From: an uncultured Rhodanobacteraceae bacterium
GTDB lineage: Bacteria > Pseudomonadota > Gammaproteobacteria > Xanthomonadales > Rhodanobacteraceae
DNA: 8,117 bases
Direction: 5' to 3'
NCBI GenBank assembly: GCA_937902695.1
Contig: CALFNI010000316.1
Coordinates: 1 to 8,117 of the forward strand
Shown: positions 1 through 7,196 of the stretch, piece after piece
How the letters are laid out: every line of letters starts with the position of its first letter
Numbering within the stretch: the stretch's first letter is position 1
Notes under the pieces: generated by a model
Told to the model about the DNA's origin: nothing
The model's database searches: none
The model's input: the letters and a program-made list of their open reading frames with translations, nothing else
Translations under genes and position numbers: made by a program

Positions 1-795
1 ATCATGCTCGGCCTCAAGGGCCCGAACATCGCGTGCGTCACCGCGTGCACCACCGCGACGCACAACATCGGCCTTGCCATGCGCATGATCCAGTACGGCG
101 ACGCCGACGTCATGATCGCCGGCGGCGCCGAGTTCGCGACGGTCGGCCCCGCCGTCGGCGGGTTCTGCTCGGCGCGGGCGATGTCGACGCGCAACGACGA
201 GCCCGAGAAGGCGAGTCGTCCCTGGGACCGCGATCGCGACGGCTTCGTGCTGTCGGACGGTGCCGGCGTCATCGTCGTCGAGGATTACGAACACGCGAAG
301 GCGCGCGGAGCGCGCATCTACTGCGAGCTGGTGGGCTTCGGCATGAGCGGCGATGCGTTCCACATGACGTCGCCGCCTGAAGACGGCGACGGCGCACGAC
401 GCTCGATGGTCGCTGCGATCGCCGACGCGAGGATCAATCCCGATCAGATCCAGTACGTCAACGCGCACGCGACGTCGACCGGCGCCGGCGACATCGCCGA
501 GGTCAACGCGATCAAGAACTGCTTCGGCGCCCACGCGCTGAAGCTGCCGGTGAGCTCGACGAAATCGATGACGGGCCACCTGCTCGGCGCGGCCGGCGGC
601 GTCGAGGCGATCTTCTCGATCCTCGCGATGCAGGACGGCGTCGTTCCGCCGACGATCAACCTCGACAATCCGGGCGAGGGCTGCGATCTCGATTTCGTGC
701 CGCACACGGCGCGCGACGCGAAGCTCGACGTCGTGCTGTCGAACTCGTTCGGCTTCGGCGGCACGAACGGGACGCTGGTGTTCAAGCGCCTCTGA
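1..795 (+). CDS. fabF: Beta-ketoacyl-ACP synthase II (FabF/KAS II), 3' part
   Basis: This is the C-terminal part of the cytosolic condensing enzyme that elongates acyl-ACP with malonyl-ACP in fatty-acid synthesis. The frame is open from base 1, so the gene begins upstream; the ATG at 4 is internal. Counting from that Met, the thiolase-fold triad is present: catalytic Cys15 in [11 protein letters not shown], His155 in NAHATST and His192 in [10 protein letters not shown], with the conserved Lys187 in SSTKSMTGH. The C-terminal NSFGFGGTN loop is also intact. E. coli FabF has its Cys at 163, so roughly 148 residues are missing. The usual neighbours fabD, fabG and acpP would be expected upstream. 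The pabB start lies 31 bp downstream on the same strand. Identity as KAS II rather than KAS I rests on the motif style and the pabB-mltG-tmk-holB context, and is secure. Confidence 0.96.
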   Translation: MMLGLKGPNIACVTACTTATHNIGLAMRMIQYGDADVMIAGGAEFATVGPAVGGFCSARAMSTRNDEPEKASRPWDRDRDGFVLSDGAGVIVVEDYEHAKARGARIYCELVGFGMSGDAFHMTSPPEDGDGARRSMVAAIADARINPDQIQYVNAHATSTGAGDIAEVNAIKNCFGAHALKLPVSSTKSMTGHLLGAAGGVEAIFSILAMQDGVVPPTINLDNPGEGCDLDFVPHTARDAKLDVVLSNSFGFGGTNGTLVFKRL

Positions 796-826
796 CGCGC
801 GAACGGTCAGAGCCGCCGTTCCGCCG

Positions 827-2182
827 ATGACGGCGATCGTCCGCGAGCTGCCCGGCGTACGCGACCTGCTGCCATTGGCGGCGGCTTTTCCCGCACGTTA
901 TCCGGCGTTGCTCGAAAGCGTCGCGCGCGGCGTCGCGCGCACGCGCTACGACATCCTGTTCGCGTTTCCGGACGATGAAATCCGCCTCGATCGCGACCGC
1001 GTCGTCCGCGACGCAGGCGGTTGCCGCCTCGGCGGCTCGTTCCTCGACGCGCTCGATGCCGCGTGGCAGGGCGCGCGCGTCGCGCACGAGCCCGAAAGCG
1101 CGCTGCCGTTCCGCGGCGGCTGGCTCGTCTATCTCGGCTACGAGCTCGCCGGCGAGATCGAACCCCGGCTTCACGTGCCGCAGCCGCCGGGCAGCGCGCC
1201 GGTTGCGCTCGCGCTGCGCTGTCCCGCCGCGATCATCGTCGACCACGAGCGGGCATCGACTTGGCTCGTCGCCGAGCACGATCGCCCCGAACTGCTCGAC
1301 GCGCTCGCTGCCGACGTATCGGGCGCGCGGCCCGCGCCGGCGCCGCCCGAAGCCGCCGCGACGATCGACGAAGACGCGCCCGCGCGATTCCTCGACGGCG
1401 TCGCGCGAATCCACGAATACCTTCGCGCCGGCGACGTGTTCCAGGTCAACCTCTCGCGCGAATGGCGCGTGCGCTACGCGCGGGCGCCGTGCGCCGCCGG
1501 CGTGTACGCCGCATTGCGCGAGGCCAATCCCGCGCCGTTTGCGGCGCTCCTGCAACGCCAGCGCTGGGCGATCGCGAGCTCGTCGCCCGAACGCCTCGTC
1601 GAGGTCCGCGGCGATCTCGCGCTGACGCGCCCGATTGCCGGCACGCGCCCGCGCACGCGCGGCGACGACGATGCGGCGCGCGTGCGCGAGCTGATCGACC
1701 ATCCGAAGGAACGCGCCGAGCACGTGATGCTGATCGATCTCGAGCGCAACGACCTTGGCCGCATCTCGGTGCCGGGATCGGTCGAAGTCGACGAGCTGAT
1801 GACGGTCGAGAGTTACGCGCACGTGCATCACATCGTCTCGAACGTACGCGGCCGGCTGCGCGCCGACGCGGCGCCTTGCGACGTCGTCCGCGCGGTATTT
1901 CCCGGCGGCACGATCACGGGCTGCCCGAAGGTGCGCTGCATGGAAATCATCGCCGAGATCGAGGGCGTCGGCCGCGGCGCGTACACGGGGTCGCTCGGCT
2001 ATCTCAACCGCGACGGCGATCTCGATCTCAATATCCTGATCCGGACGCTGACGATCGAGGGCGACACGATCCGGTTTCGCGCGGGCGCAGGCATCGTCGC
2101 CGACTCGGTTGCCGAGCGTGAGCTCGACGAGACGCGGGCCAAGGCGAAGGGGCTCCTTCGCGCGCTCGGCGCCGATCGCTGA
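827..2182 (+). CDS. pabB: Aminodeoxychorismate synthase component I (PabB)
   Basis: A chorismate-utilising enzyme of 451 residues that, with the glutamine amidotransferase PabA, converts chorismate to 4-amino-4-deoxychorismate for p-aminobenzoate and folate. The N-terminal part includes VYLGYELAGEIE, typical of PabB. The C-terminal chorismate-binding domain carries DLERNDLGR, HHIVSNVRG, PGGTITGCPK (residues 359-368), GAYTGSLGYL and AGAGIVADS. The length matches the family. Residues 269-273 read PIAGT; E. coli PabB has PIKGT, whose Lys274 acts as nucleophile, so this copy has the Ala seen in anthranilate and ADIC synthases. TrpE is therefore the main alternative, but the position between fabF and mltG and the PabB-like N-terminus favour PabB. 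In E. coli this slot holds pabC. The start is the only nearby ATG, 31 bp after fabF, and has no clear Shine-Dalgarno, so it probably depends on upstream translation. Confidence 0.9.
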   Translation: MTAIVRELPGVRDLLPLAAAFPARYPALLESVARGVARTRYDILFAFPDDEIRLDRDRVVRDAGGCRLGGSFLDALDAAWQGARVAHEPESALPFRGGWLVYLGYELAGEIEPRLHVPQPPGSAPVALALRCPAAIIVDHERASTWLVAEHDRPELLDALAADVSGARPAPAPPEAAATIDEDAPARFLDGVARIHEYLRAGDVFQVNLSREWRVRYARAPCAAGVYAALREANPAPFAALLQRQRWAIASSSPERLVEVRGDLALTRPIAGTRPRTRGDDDAARVRELIDHPKERAEHVMLIDLERNDLGRISVPGSVEVDELMTVESYAHVHHIVSNVRGRLRADAAPCDVVRAVFPGGTITGCPKVRCMEIIAEIEGVGRGAYTGSLGYLNRDGDLDLNILIRTLTIEGDTIRFRAGAGIVADSVAERELDETRAKAKGLLRALGADR

Positions 2183-2231
2183 CGGCGGCAACGAAGTCGG
2201 GTTACGCTCGCGCCGCCATGCCGGACATGTA

Positions 2232-2325
2232 CCCACCTTCCCGTCGTCCCCGCGAAAGCACGGACCCAGTGCCTTTCCGCGCAAGGCACTGGGTCCCCGC
2301 TTTCGCGGGGACGACGAAGGTTGGG
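2232..2325. repeat. Palindromic dispersed repeat (REP/MITE-like), copy 1
   Basis: A near-perfect inverted repeat fills most of the pabB-mltG gap. Arm 2242-2275 is the reverse complement of arm 2283-2316 at 32 of 34 positions, around a 7-nt loop (2276-2282). Imperfect pairing extends outward to CCCACCTT (2232) and AAGGTTGGG (to 2325). Each arm itself contains a small palindrome around CCCCGCGAAAG. A related copy lies at 7997-8081; bases 2291-2317 are identical to 8055-8081. Translated, it gives the HWVPAFAGTT-type peptide familiar as a spurious product of such repeats in proteobacterial genomes. No transposase is nearby, so it would be non-autonomous; mobilisation by a RAYT-type enzyme elsewhere is a guess. 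In RNA it would form a very stable hairpin inside the operon. Confidence 0.9.
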
Positions 2326-2337
2326 GGCGGCGCGATC

Positions 2338-3336
2338 TTGCGCGTGCTCGTCGTACTTCTCGTCCTGGCGCTCGCCGCCGGCACGTACCTCTTCCTCGAC
2401 TACCGCAAGTTCACCGAAACGCCGCTGGCGATCGCGCGGTCCGACGCAACGATCGACATCGCGCGCGGCGAGACGTACCGCACGATCGTCGATCACCTGC
2501 GCGCTGCAGGCATCACGCAGGCGTCGCCGTACTACTGGCGCGCGCTCGGACGCGAGCTTGGCATCGAGGGCAAGCTGCACGCCGGCGAGTACGCGCTGGC
2601 ACAGGGCCTCACGCCGCGACAGCTCTTGCAGAAGATGGCGGCCGGCGAGGTGATGCAGCATCACTTCACGATCGTCGACGGCTGGACGTTCAAGCAGCTT
2701 CGCGTCGCGCTTGCCGGCGACGCCGGCCTCGCGCAGACGGTGACGGCGATGTCCGACGCGGACCTCGCGCACAAGCTCGGCATCGAGGACGGCCGTCCGG
2801 AAGGCTGGTTCCTGCCGGAGACGTATTCGTGGATCAAGGGCGATTCGGATTTCGACATCCTGAAGAACGCGCACGCGGCGATGCAGAAGACGCTCGACCG
2901 GCTGTGGAACGCGCGCGCGACGGATGCCGCGCTCGATTCGCCCTATCAGGCGCTGATCCTCGCCTCGATCGTCGAGAAGGAGACCGGGAAACCCGAGGAG
3001 CGCCCGCTGATCGCCGGCGTCTTCATGCGGCGGCTCAGGTTCCATATGCGACTGCAGACCGATCCGACGGTGATCTACGGAATGGGCGACAATTACGACG
3101 GCAATATCCGCAAGATCGATCTCGAGGCCGACACGCCGTACAACACGTACACGCGCGACGGGCTGCCGCCGACGCCGATCGCGCTGCCCGGCCTGCCTGC
3201 GCTCGAGGCGGTGCTGCATCCGGCGCCGGGCGACACGCTGTACTTCGTCGCGCGCGGCGACGGCAGCCACGCGTTCTCGGCGACGCTCGACGAGCACAAT
3301 CGCGCGGTCCAGAAATACCAGTTGCACCGGAAATGA
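2338..3336 (+). CDS. mltG: Endolytic murein transglycosylase MltG (YceG family)
   Basis: An inner-membrane lytic transglycosylase that cleaves nascent peptidoglycan strands in the periplasm and is thought to limit glycan length. From the TTG at 2338 the protein has 332 residues, starting with one membrane segment (VLVVLLVLALAAGTYLFL), then a LysM-like region, then the catalytic YceG domain with LASIVEKETGKPEER, RLRFHMRLQTDPTVIYGMG and a PTPIALPGLPAL-type C-terminal motif. Catalytic Glu is residue 213, close to Glu218 of E. coli MltG, which supports this start. GGGGGCGG (2323-2330) lies 7 nt upstream as a weak ribosome site. The same frame stays open back to an ATG at 2218, which would add 40 residues encoded largely by the palindromic repeat; I regard those as non-native, but the longer form is possible. 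GTG at 2344 is a third option. The stop overlaps tmk by 4 bp. Confidence 0.93.
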   Translation: MRVLVVLLVLALAAGTYLFLDYRKFTETPLAIARSDATIDIARGETYRTIVDHLRAAGITQASPYYWRALGRELGIEGKLHAGEYALAQGLTPRQLLQKMAAGEVMQHHFTIVDGWTFKQLRVALAGDAGLAQTVTAMSDADLAHKLGIEDGRPEGWFLPETYSWIKGDSDFDILKNAHAAMQKTLDRLWNARATDAALDSPYQALILASIVEKETGKPEERPLIAGVFMRRLRFHMRLQTDPTVIYGMGDNYDGNIRKIDLEADTPYNTYTRDGLPPTPIALPGLPALEAVLHPAPGDTLYFVARGDGSHAFSATLDEHNRAVQKYQLHRK

Positions 3337-3971
3337 CGACAGGAAAGCTCATCACACTCGAAGGCGGCGAGGGCGCGGGCAAGAGCACCGTGCTCGACGC
3401 CGTGCGCCAGCGGCTCGAGGCGCGTGGCATCGACGTCGTCGTGACGCGCGAGCCGGGCGGCACGGTGCTCGGCGAGGCGGTGCGCGACATCGTGCTCGAC
3501 CCCGCGCGCCGCGACATCTCGGCCGAGAGCGAGCTGCTCCTGATGTTCGCGGCGCGCGCGCAGCTCGTGCGCGAGCTGATCCGCCCGGCGCTCGATGCGG
3601 GACGCTGGGTGCTGTCGGACCGCTTCACGGACGCGAGCTACGCGTACCAGGGCGGCGGCCGCGGTCAACCGGATGCGCGCATCGCGGCGCTCGAGGCATG
3701 GGCCGCGGCGATGAAGCCCGACCTCACGCTGCTGCTCGATCTGCCGATCGGCGAAGGACTCGCGCGTATCGGCGGCCGCGGCCAGGCCGACCGGATCGAG
3801 CTCGAGAGCAATGATTTCTTCGAGCGCGTGCGCGCGGCGTACCGCGCGCGGGCGGCCGCGGAGCCGCAACGCTTCCGCGTGATCGACGCGAGCCGGCCGG
3901 TCGATGCCGTGCGCGCCGCCGCGTGCGCCGCGGTGGACGCATTCGTCGATTCGGGGAGGACGCCGGCATGA
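3333..3971 (+). CDS. tmk: Thymidylate kinase
   Basis: Cytosolic kinase converting dTMP to dTDP with ATP, the last specific step to dTTP. It has 212 residues, the normal size. The P-loop is GGEGAGKST (11-19), followed by TREPGGT (38-44) for substrate binding, the SDRF motif (95-98) with SYAYQGGGRG, and a LID segment RIGGRGQADRIELES near 145-159. The arginine-bearing LID and the P-loop without arginine after the first glycines fit the bacterial type II enzyme such as that of E. coli. The ATG at 3333 overlaps the mltG TGA as ATGA. There is no good Shine-Dalgarno, so translation is probably coupled to mltG. The reading frame continues open far upstream in another frame of mltG, but conservation starts at MTTGKLITLEGGEG. 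The stop overlaps the holB start. Confidence 0.97.
   Translation: MTTGKLITLEGGEGAGKSTVLDAVRQRLEARGIDVVVTREPGGTVLGEAVRDIVLDPARRDISAESELLLMFAARAQLVRELIRPALDAGRWVLSDRFTDASYAYQGGGRGQPDARIAALEAWAAAMKPDLTLLLDLPIGEGLARIGGRGQADRIELESNDFFERVRAAYRARAAAEPQRFRVIDASRPVDAVRAAACAAVDAFVDSGRTPA
3953..3960 (+). promoter_or_regulatory. Shine-Dalgarno site of holB
   Basis: GGGGAGGA lies 7 nt before the ATG at 3968, inside the end of tmk. It is the best ribosome site in the forward gene run and fixes the holB start at 3968, against an upstream in-frame ATG at 3923 that would add 15 arginine-rich residues lying within tmk. Confidence 0.8.
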
Positions 3972-4933
3972 TGCTGCAGCCGTGGCTCGCTTCGCCGTGG
4001 CGCGTGCTGGCCGATGCGATCGCTTCGGGCCGCATTCATCACGCGCTCCTTTTCGCGAGCCCGCGCGGCTACGGCAAGCGTGCGCTCGCGGATGCATTCG
4101 CGAATGCGTTGCTGTGCCAGCAGCGCAACGCCGACGGCAGCGCGTGCGGCACGTGTCGGAGCTGCCTGCTGGTCGCGGCGGGCAGCCACCCCGATCTCGC
4201 GCGCGTCACGTTCGAGGTCCGCGACGACGGCCGTCCGCGCACGGAGCTCACCGTCGACCAGCTGCGCGCGCTCGGCCAGCGTCTTTCGTTGTCGAGCCAG
4301 TTCGGCGGCTGGCAGATCGCGCTGATCGATCCGGCCGATGCGATGAACGCCAGCGCGGCGAACGCGTTGTTGAAGACGCTCGAAGAGCCGTCGACGAACA
4401 CGGTGATCGCGCTGATCGCGGACGATCCGTCGCGCCTGCCGCCGACGATCCGGAGCCGCTGCCAGAAGATCGACGCGCCGCTGCCGACGCGCGAGGAGGC
4501 GCTCGCATGGTTGCGCACGCGCGGCGTCGATGCCGCCGTGGCAGCGGCGACGCTCGATGCCAGCATGGACAATCCGGGTCAGGCGGAAGCGTGGCTCGCC
4601 GAAGGCGCGCTTGCGGTCCGCGAGGAATGTGCGTCCGATCTCACGGCACTCAGCGTCGCGCGCGCTCGGCCCGCGGCGGTCGCCGAGCGCTGGGCTGCCG
4701 ATCGGCCGGATCTCCGGCTCTGGTTCGCCGCCGCGCTTGCCCGCGACGAGGCCCGCTCGCTCGCCGGCGGCCAGCGCGGGCGCCTCGGCTTGACCCGGCG
4801 CGCCGAAATCCCGAAGCTAAACGCGTGGTTCGGTCGCGCGAACCTGGCGCGCGGGTTGCTGGCGACGCCGGTGCGCGCCGACCTCGTGCTGCTCGATTTG
4901 CTGCGCGGCTGGCCGGCGCGGTCGACAAGCTGA
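3968..4933 (+). CDS. holB: DNA polymerase III subunit delta prime
   Basis: Clamp-loader subunit of the replicative polymerase, which works with delta and gamma/tau (DnaX) to load the beta clamp. It has 321 residues from the ATG at 3968, close to the 334 of E. coli. The N-terminal AAA+ domain has HHALLFASPRGYGKRALADA, a degenerate P-loop with Arg in place of the usual Thr/Ser, as expected of a subunit that does not hydrolyse ATP. A zinc module follows with Cys50, Cys60, Cys63 and Cys66. NALLKTLEEPS and the TIRSRCQKI motif carrying the arginine finger are present. The C-terminal collar region is weakly conserved, as usual. The start overlaps the tmk stop as ATGA; the next codon is also ATG, so 3971 is an equally plausible start one residue shorter. 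pilZ follows after 10 bp. Confidence 0.96.
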   Translation: MMLQPWLASPWRVLADAIASGRIHHALLFASPRGYGKRALADAFANALLCQQRNADGSACGTCRSCLLVAAGSHPDLARVTFEVRDDGRPRTELTVDQLRALGQRLSLSSQFGGWQIALIDPADAMNASAANALLKTLEEPSTNTVIALIADDPSRLPPTIRSRCQKIDAPLPTREEALAWLRTRGVDAAVAAATLDASMDNPGQAEAWLAEGALAVREECASDLTALSVARARPAAVAERWAADRPDLRLWFAAALARDEARSLAGGQRGRLGLTRRAEIPKLNAWFGRANLARGLLATPVRADLVLLDLLRGWPARSTS

Positions 4934-4943
4934 GGCGGAGACT

Positions 4944-5309
4944 ATGGCGACACCGGCAACAGGCGGCGCACCGCGGCAGGGCATCCTCTCGCTGGCGATC
5001 AAGGACAAGGGCGCGCTGTTCAACGCCTACATGCCGTTCGTCAAGGGCGGCGGGCTGTTCGTGCCGACGGCGAAGCGCTACAGCCTCGGCGACGAAGTAT
5101 TCATCCTGCTCTCGCTGATGGAAGAAAAGGATCGCCTGCCGGTGGCCGGCAAGGTGGTCTGGATCACGCCTGCCGGCGCGCAGGGCAATCGCACGGCCGG
5201 CATCGGCGTGCAGTTCAACGATTCGCCCGATGGCGAGGCGGCGCGGACGAAGATCGAATCGATCCTCGCCGGCATCCTGACGCAGGAACGGCCGACGCAC
5301 ACGATGTAG
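4944..5309 (+). CDS. pilZ: Type IV pilus PilZ protein, non-canonical (no c-di-GMP motif)
   Basis: A 121-residue single PilZ domain. Segments PRQGILSLAIKDKGALFNAY, VAGKVVWITPAG and TAGIGVQF give the beta-barrel pattern and match the PilZ protein that sits after holB in Pseudomonas and Xanthomonas. The two c-di-GMP signatures are absent: there is no RxxxR before the barrel, and the D/N-x-S-x-x-G site reads FVKGGG (32-37). The Xanthomonas orthologue is known to lack nucleotide binding and to act in type IV pilus assembly with the ATPase PilB and the receptor FimX; the same role is inferred here. GAGG (4932-4935) and GGAG (4937-4940) precede the ATG, the former overlapping the holB stop. In many relatives tatD follows; here convergent sufE follows instead. 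Confidence 0.93.
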   Translation: MATPATGGAPRQGILSLAIKDKGALFNAYMPFVKGGGLFVPTAKRYSLGDEVFILLSLMEEKDRLPVAGKVVWITPAGAQGNRTAGIGVQFNDSPDGEAARTKIESILAGILTQERPTHTM

Positions 5310-5335
5310 CCGTCGCGCGCGGTGCGGTGCGTACG

Positions 5336-5800
5336 TTACGCCGCCGCGATGCTCAGCGCGTCCCGCGCGTGTTGCCGGATCGCCGCGAGCATCGCGGCCA
5401 GCCCGTTCGAGCGTGTCGGCGAGAGGTGCTTCGCGAGCCCGATCGCCTCGATGTATTTCGGCTCGGTCGCGAGAATCACCGCGGCCGAGCGCCCCGAGTA
5501 CACGCGCAGCAGCAGCGCGATCAGCCCCGACACGATCGCCGAATCGCTGGTCGCCTGGAACTCGAGCCGCCGTGCGTCGCCGGACGCTCCCAGCCATACC
5601 TGCGACTGGCAGCCGGTCACCTTGTGCGCGTCGGTCTTCAGCGCTTCGGGAAACGGCGGCAGCTTGCGGCCGAGATCGATGAGGTATTGATAGCGCTCCG
5701 TCCAGTCGCCGAAGAACGCAAACTCGTCCGCGATCGCCGCCTGCGCCGCCTCGGCAGTGGGCGCGGCTTCTTGACGGGCATCGTCACGCCGCGTGTTCAT
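5336..5800 (-). CDS. sufE: SufE family sulfur acceptor protein
   Basis: A 154-residue cytosolic protein that accepts persulfide sulfur from a SufS-type cysteine desulfurase for Fe-S cluster assembly. The hallmark [11 protein letters not shown] is present, with the acceptor cysteine at residue 64 (Cys51 in E. coli SufE). [18 protein letters not shown] before it and [20 protein letters not shown] near the C-terminus also fit the family. It is slightly longer than E. coli SufE (138 residues) because of an Ala/Glu-rich N-terminal extension of about 20 residues. The ATG at 5800 lies inside the 3' end of cysS, a 17-bp overlap, with no obvious Shine-Dalgarno, so coupling to cysS translation is likely. 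No sufS or other suf gene is in the window. CsdE is a paralogous possibility. Confidence 0.92.
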   Translation of the reverse strand: MNTRRDDARQEAAPTAEAAQAAIADEFAFFGDWTERYQYLIDLGRKLPPFPEALKTDAHKVTGCQSQVWLGASGDARRLEFQATSDSAIVSGLIALLLRVYSGRSAAVILATEPKYIEAIGLAKHLSPTRSNGLAAMLAAIRQHARDALSIAAA

Positions 5801-7196
5801 TCGGATTCACGATTTTCCAGCGCGTGCCTTGCGCGGAATCTTCGATGGCGACGTGCCGGGCGGCGAGCTCGTCGCGGATGCGGTCGGCTTCGGCGAAATC
5901 GCGCGATTTGCGCGCCTCGTTCCTGCGCACGATCAATGCGTCGATCTCGGCGGGGTCGACCGCGAGCGCATCGGCGCTGCCGCCGGCCTGCTTGAACCAT
6001 GCTTCGGGATCGAGCCGCAGCAGGCCGAGCATCGCGCCCGCACCGAGCAGCGCCGCCTTTGCGGTTTTCCTTGCTTGGGGCGTCGTTGCGCGCCGGGACG
6101 CGGTCGCAAGCTCGGCAATGATGCTGAGCGCCTGCGGCGTGTTGAGATCGTCGAGCAGCGCCGCTTCTACATCCGGCGGCGCCGGTGCTTCGCCTTCGAT
6201 CTCGACATCGGCGAGGTCGCGCAGCGCGCCATACCAGCCGTCCAGCGTCGCGCGGGCCTGCGCGATCGTCGCGTCGGACCAGTCGAGCGGATGCCGGTAG
6301 TGCGCCTTCAACAGCAGATAGCGCAGGAGCTCGGGCGGATGCTTCTGCAAGAGCTCGTGCAGCAGCATCACGTTGCCGATCGATTTCGACATCTTTTTGC
6401 CGTTGAACGTCAGCATGCCGTTGTGCAGCCAGTAGCGCGCGAAGAGGCGGCCGCCGTGCGCACACGTCGACTGCGCGATCTCGTTCTCGTGATGCGGAAA
6501 CATCAGGTCGTTGCCGCCGGCGTGGATGTCGATCGTCTCGCCGAGATGCGCCGCGGCCATCGCCGAGCATTCGATGTGCCAGCCCGGACGGCCGCGGCCC
6601 CATGGACTGTCCCAGCCGGGAAGCTCCGGCGTCGAGGGCTTCCAGAGCACGAAATCGGCCGGGTTCTTCTTGTACGGCGCGATCTCGACGCGCGCGCCGG
6701 CGATCATCTCGTCGACCGAGCGGCCCGAGAGCTCGCCGTACCTGGCGTAGCTCGCGACGTCGAACAGCACGTGGCCTTCGGCCGCGTACGCGTGCCCGGC
6801 GGCGATCAGCCGCTCGCACATGGAGACGATCTGCCGGATGTGCTGCGTCGCGTGCGGCGTCACGTCGGGCGGATCGACGCCGAGCGCGGCCATGTCCTCG
6901 AAGAACGCGGCGGCGAAGCGGTCGGTGATGCGATCGATGGGGACGCCCGCGGCGATGGCGGCGGCGATGATCTTGTCGTCGATGTCGGTGATGTTGCGCG
7001 CGTAAACGACGCCCGGATACAGGCGTCGCAGCAACCGGGCAAGGAGGCCGAACACGACGTACGGCCGCGCGTTGCCAATATGAACGTAGTTGTAGACGGT
7101 GGGTCCGCAGACATACAGGGTGACCCGGCGAGGATCCGCGGGAACGAAATCCTCGATGCGGCGGGTCAGGCTGTTGTGGAGGCGCAGCGTGGCCAT
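5784..7196 (-). CDS. cysS: Cysteinyl-tRNA synthetase
   Basis: Class Ia synthetase that charges tRNA-Cys. It has 470 residues (461 in E. coli). The zinc site that selects cysteine is complete: Cys30 in [15 protein letters not shown], Cys210 in [14 protein letters not shown], and His235 and Glu239 in MFPHHENE. The class I signatures are HIGN (39-42) and KMSKS (268-272). The conserved C-terminal stretch [17 protein letters not shown] followed by GTRWKI is intact. The frame is open to 7283, but family homology begins at [13 protein letters not shown]; a good Shine-Dalgarno, AAGGGA (7207-7202), sits 5 nt before the ATG at 7196. The gene heads a two-gene unit with sufE, whose start lies within its last codons, and is divergent from the glycine-zipper gene. 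I see no T-box or leader peptide upstream. Confidence 0.98.
   Translation of the reverse strand: MATLRLHNSLTRRIEDFVPADPRRVTLYVCGPTVYNYVHIGNARPYVVFGLLARLLRRLYPGVVYARNITDIDDKIIAAAIAAGVPIDRITDRFAAAFFEDMAALGVDPPDVTPHATQHIRQIVSMCERLIAAGHAYAAEGHVLFDVASYARYGELSGRSVDEMIAGARVEIAPYKKNPADFVLWKPSTPELPGWDSPWGRGRPGWHIECSAMAAAHLGETIDIHAGGNDLMFPHHENEIAQSTCAHGGRLFARYWLHNGMLTFNGKKMSKSIGNVMLLHELLQKHPPELLRYLLLKAHYRHPLDWSDATIAQARATLDGWYGALRDLADVEIEGEAPAPPDVEAALLDDLNTPQALSIIAELATASRRATTPQARKTAKAALLGAGAMLGLLRLDPEAWFKQAGGSADALAVDPAEIDALIVRRNEARKSRDFAEADRIRDELAARHVAIEDSAQGTRWKIVNPNEHAA

Noticed and set aside
782..2284. Long open frame of 500 codons on the minus strand opposite pabB
   Set aside because: It is very Arg/Ala/Asp-rich with no family motifs, it is antisense to the convincing pabB, and its start lies in the palindromic repeat. 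This is a typical high-GC shadow frame.
2202..2384. 60-codon minus-strand frame across the repeat
   Set aside because: It contains the VVPAKAGTQ-type peptide that arises from translating this class of palindromic repeat; there is no independent evidence of a gene.
1999..3327. 442-codon open frame on the minus strand opposite pabB and mltG
   Set aside because: Composition is arginine- and valine-rich with no recognisable domain, it runs through the repeat, and it is antisense to two clear genes.
2109..3332. Long N-terminal extension of the tmk frame
   Set aside because: Only the part from ATG 3333 has thymidylate kinase homology; the upstream part is a low-complexity shadow of pabB and mltG.
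3923..3967. Earlier ATG for holB
   Set aside because: It adds 15 arginine-rich residues inside tmk, whereas 3968 has a strong Shine-Dalgarno and forms the ATGA overlap seen at the previous junction.
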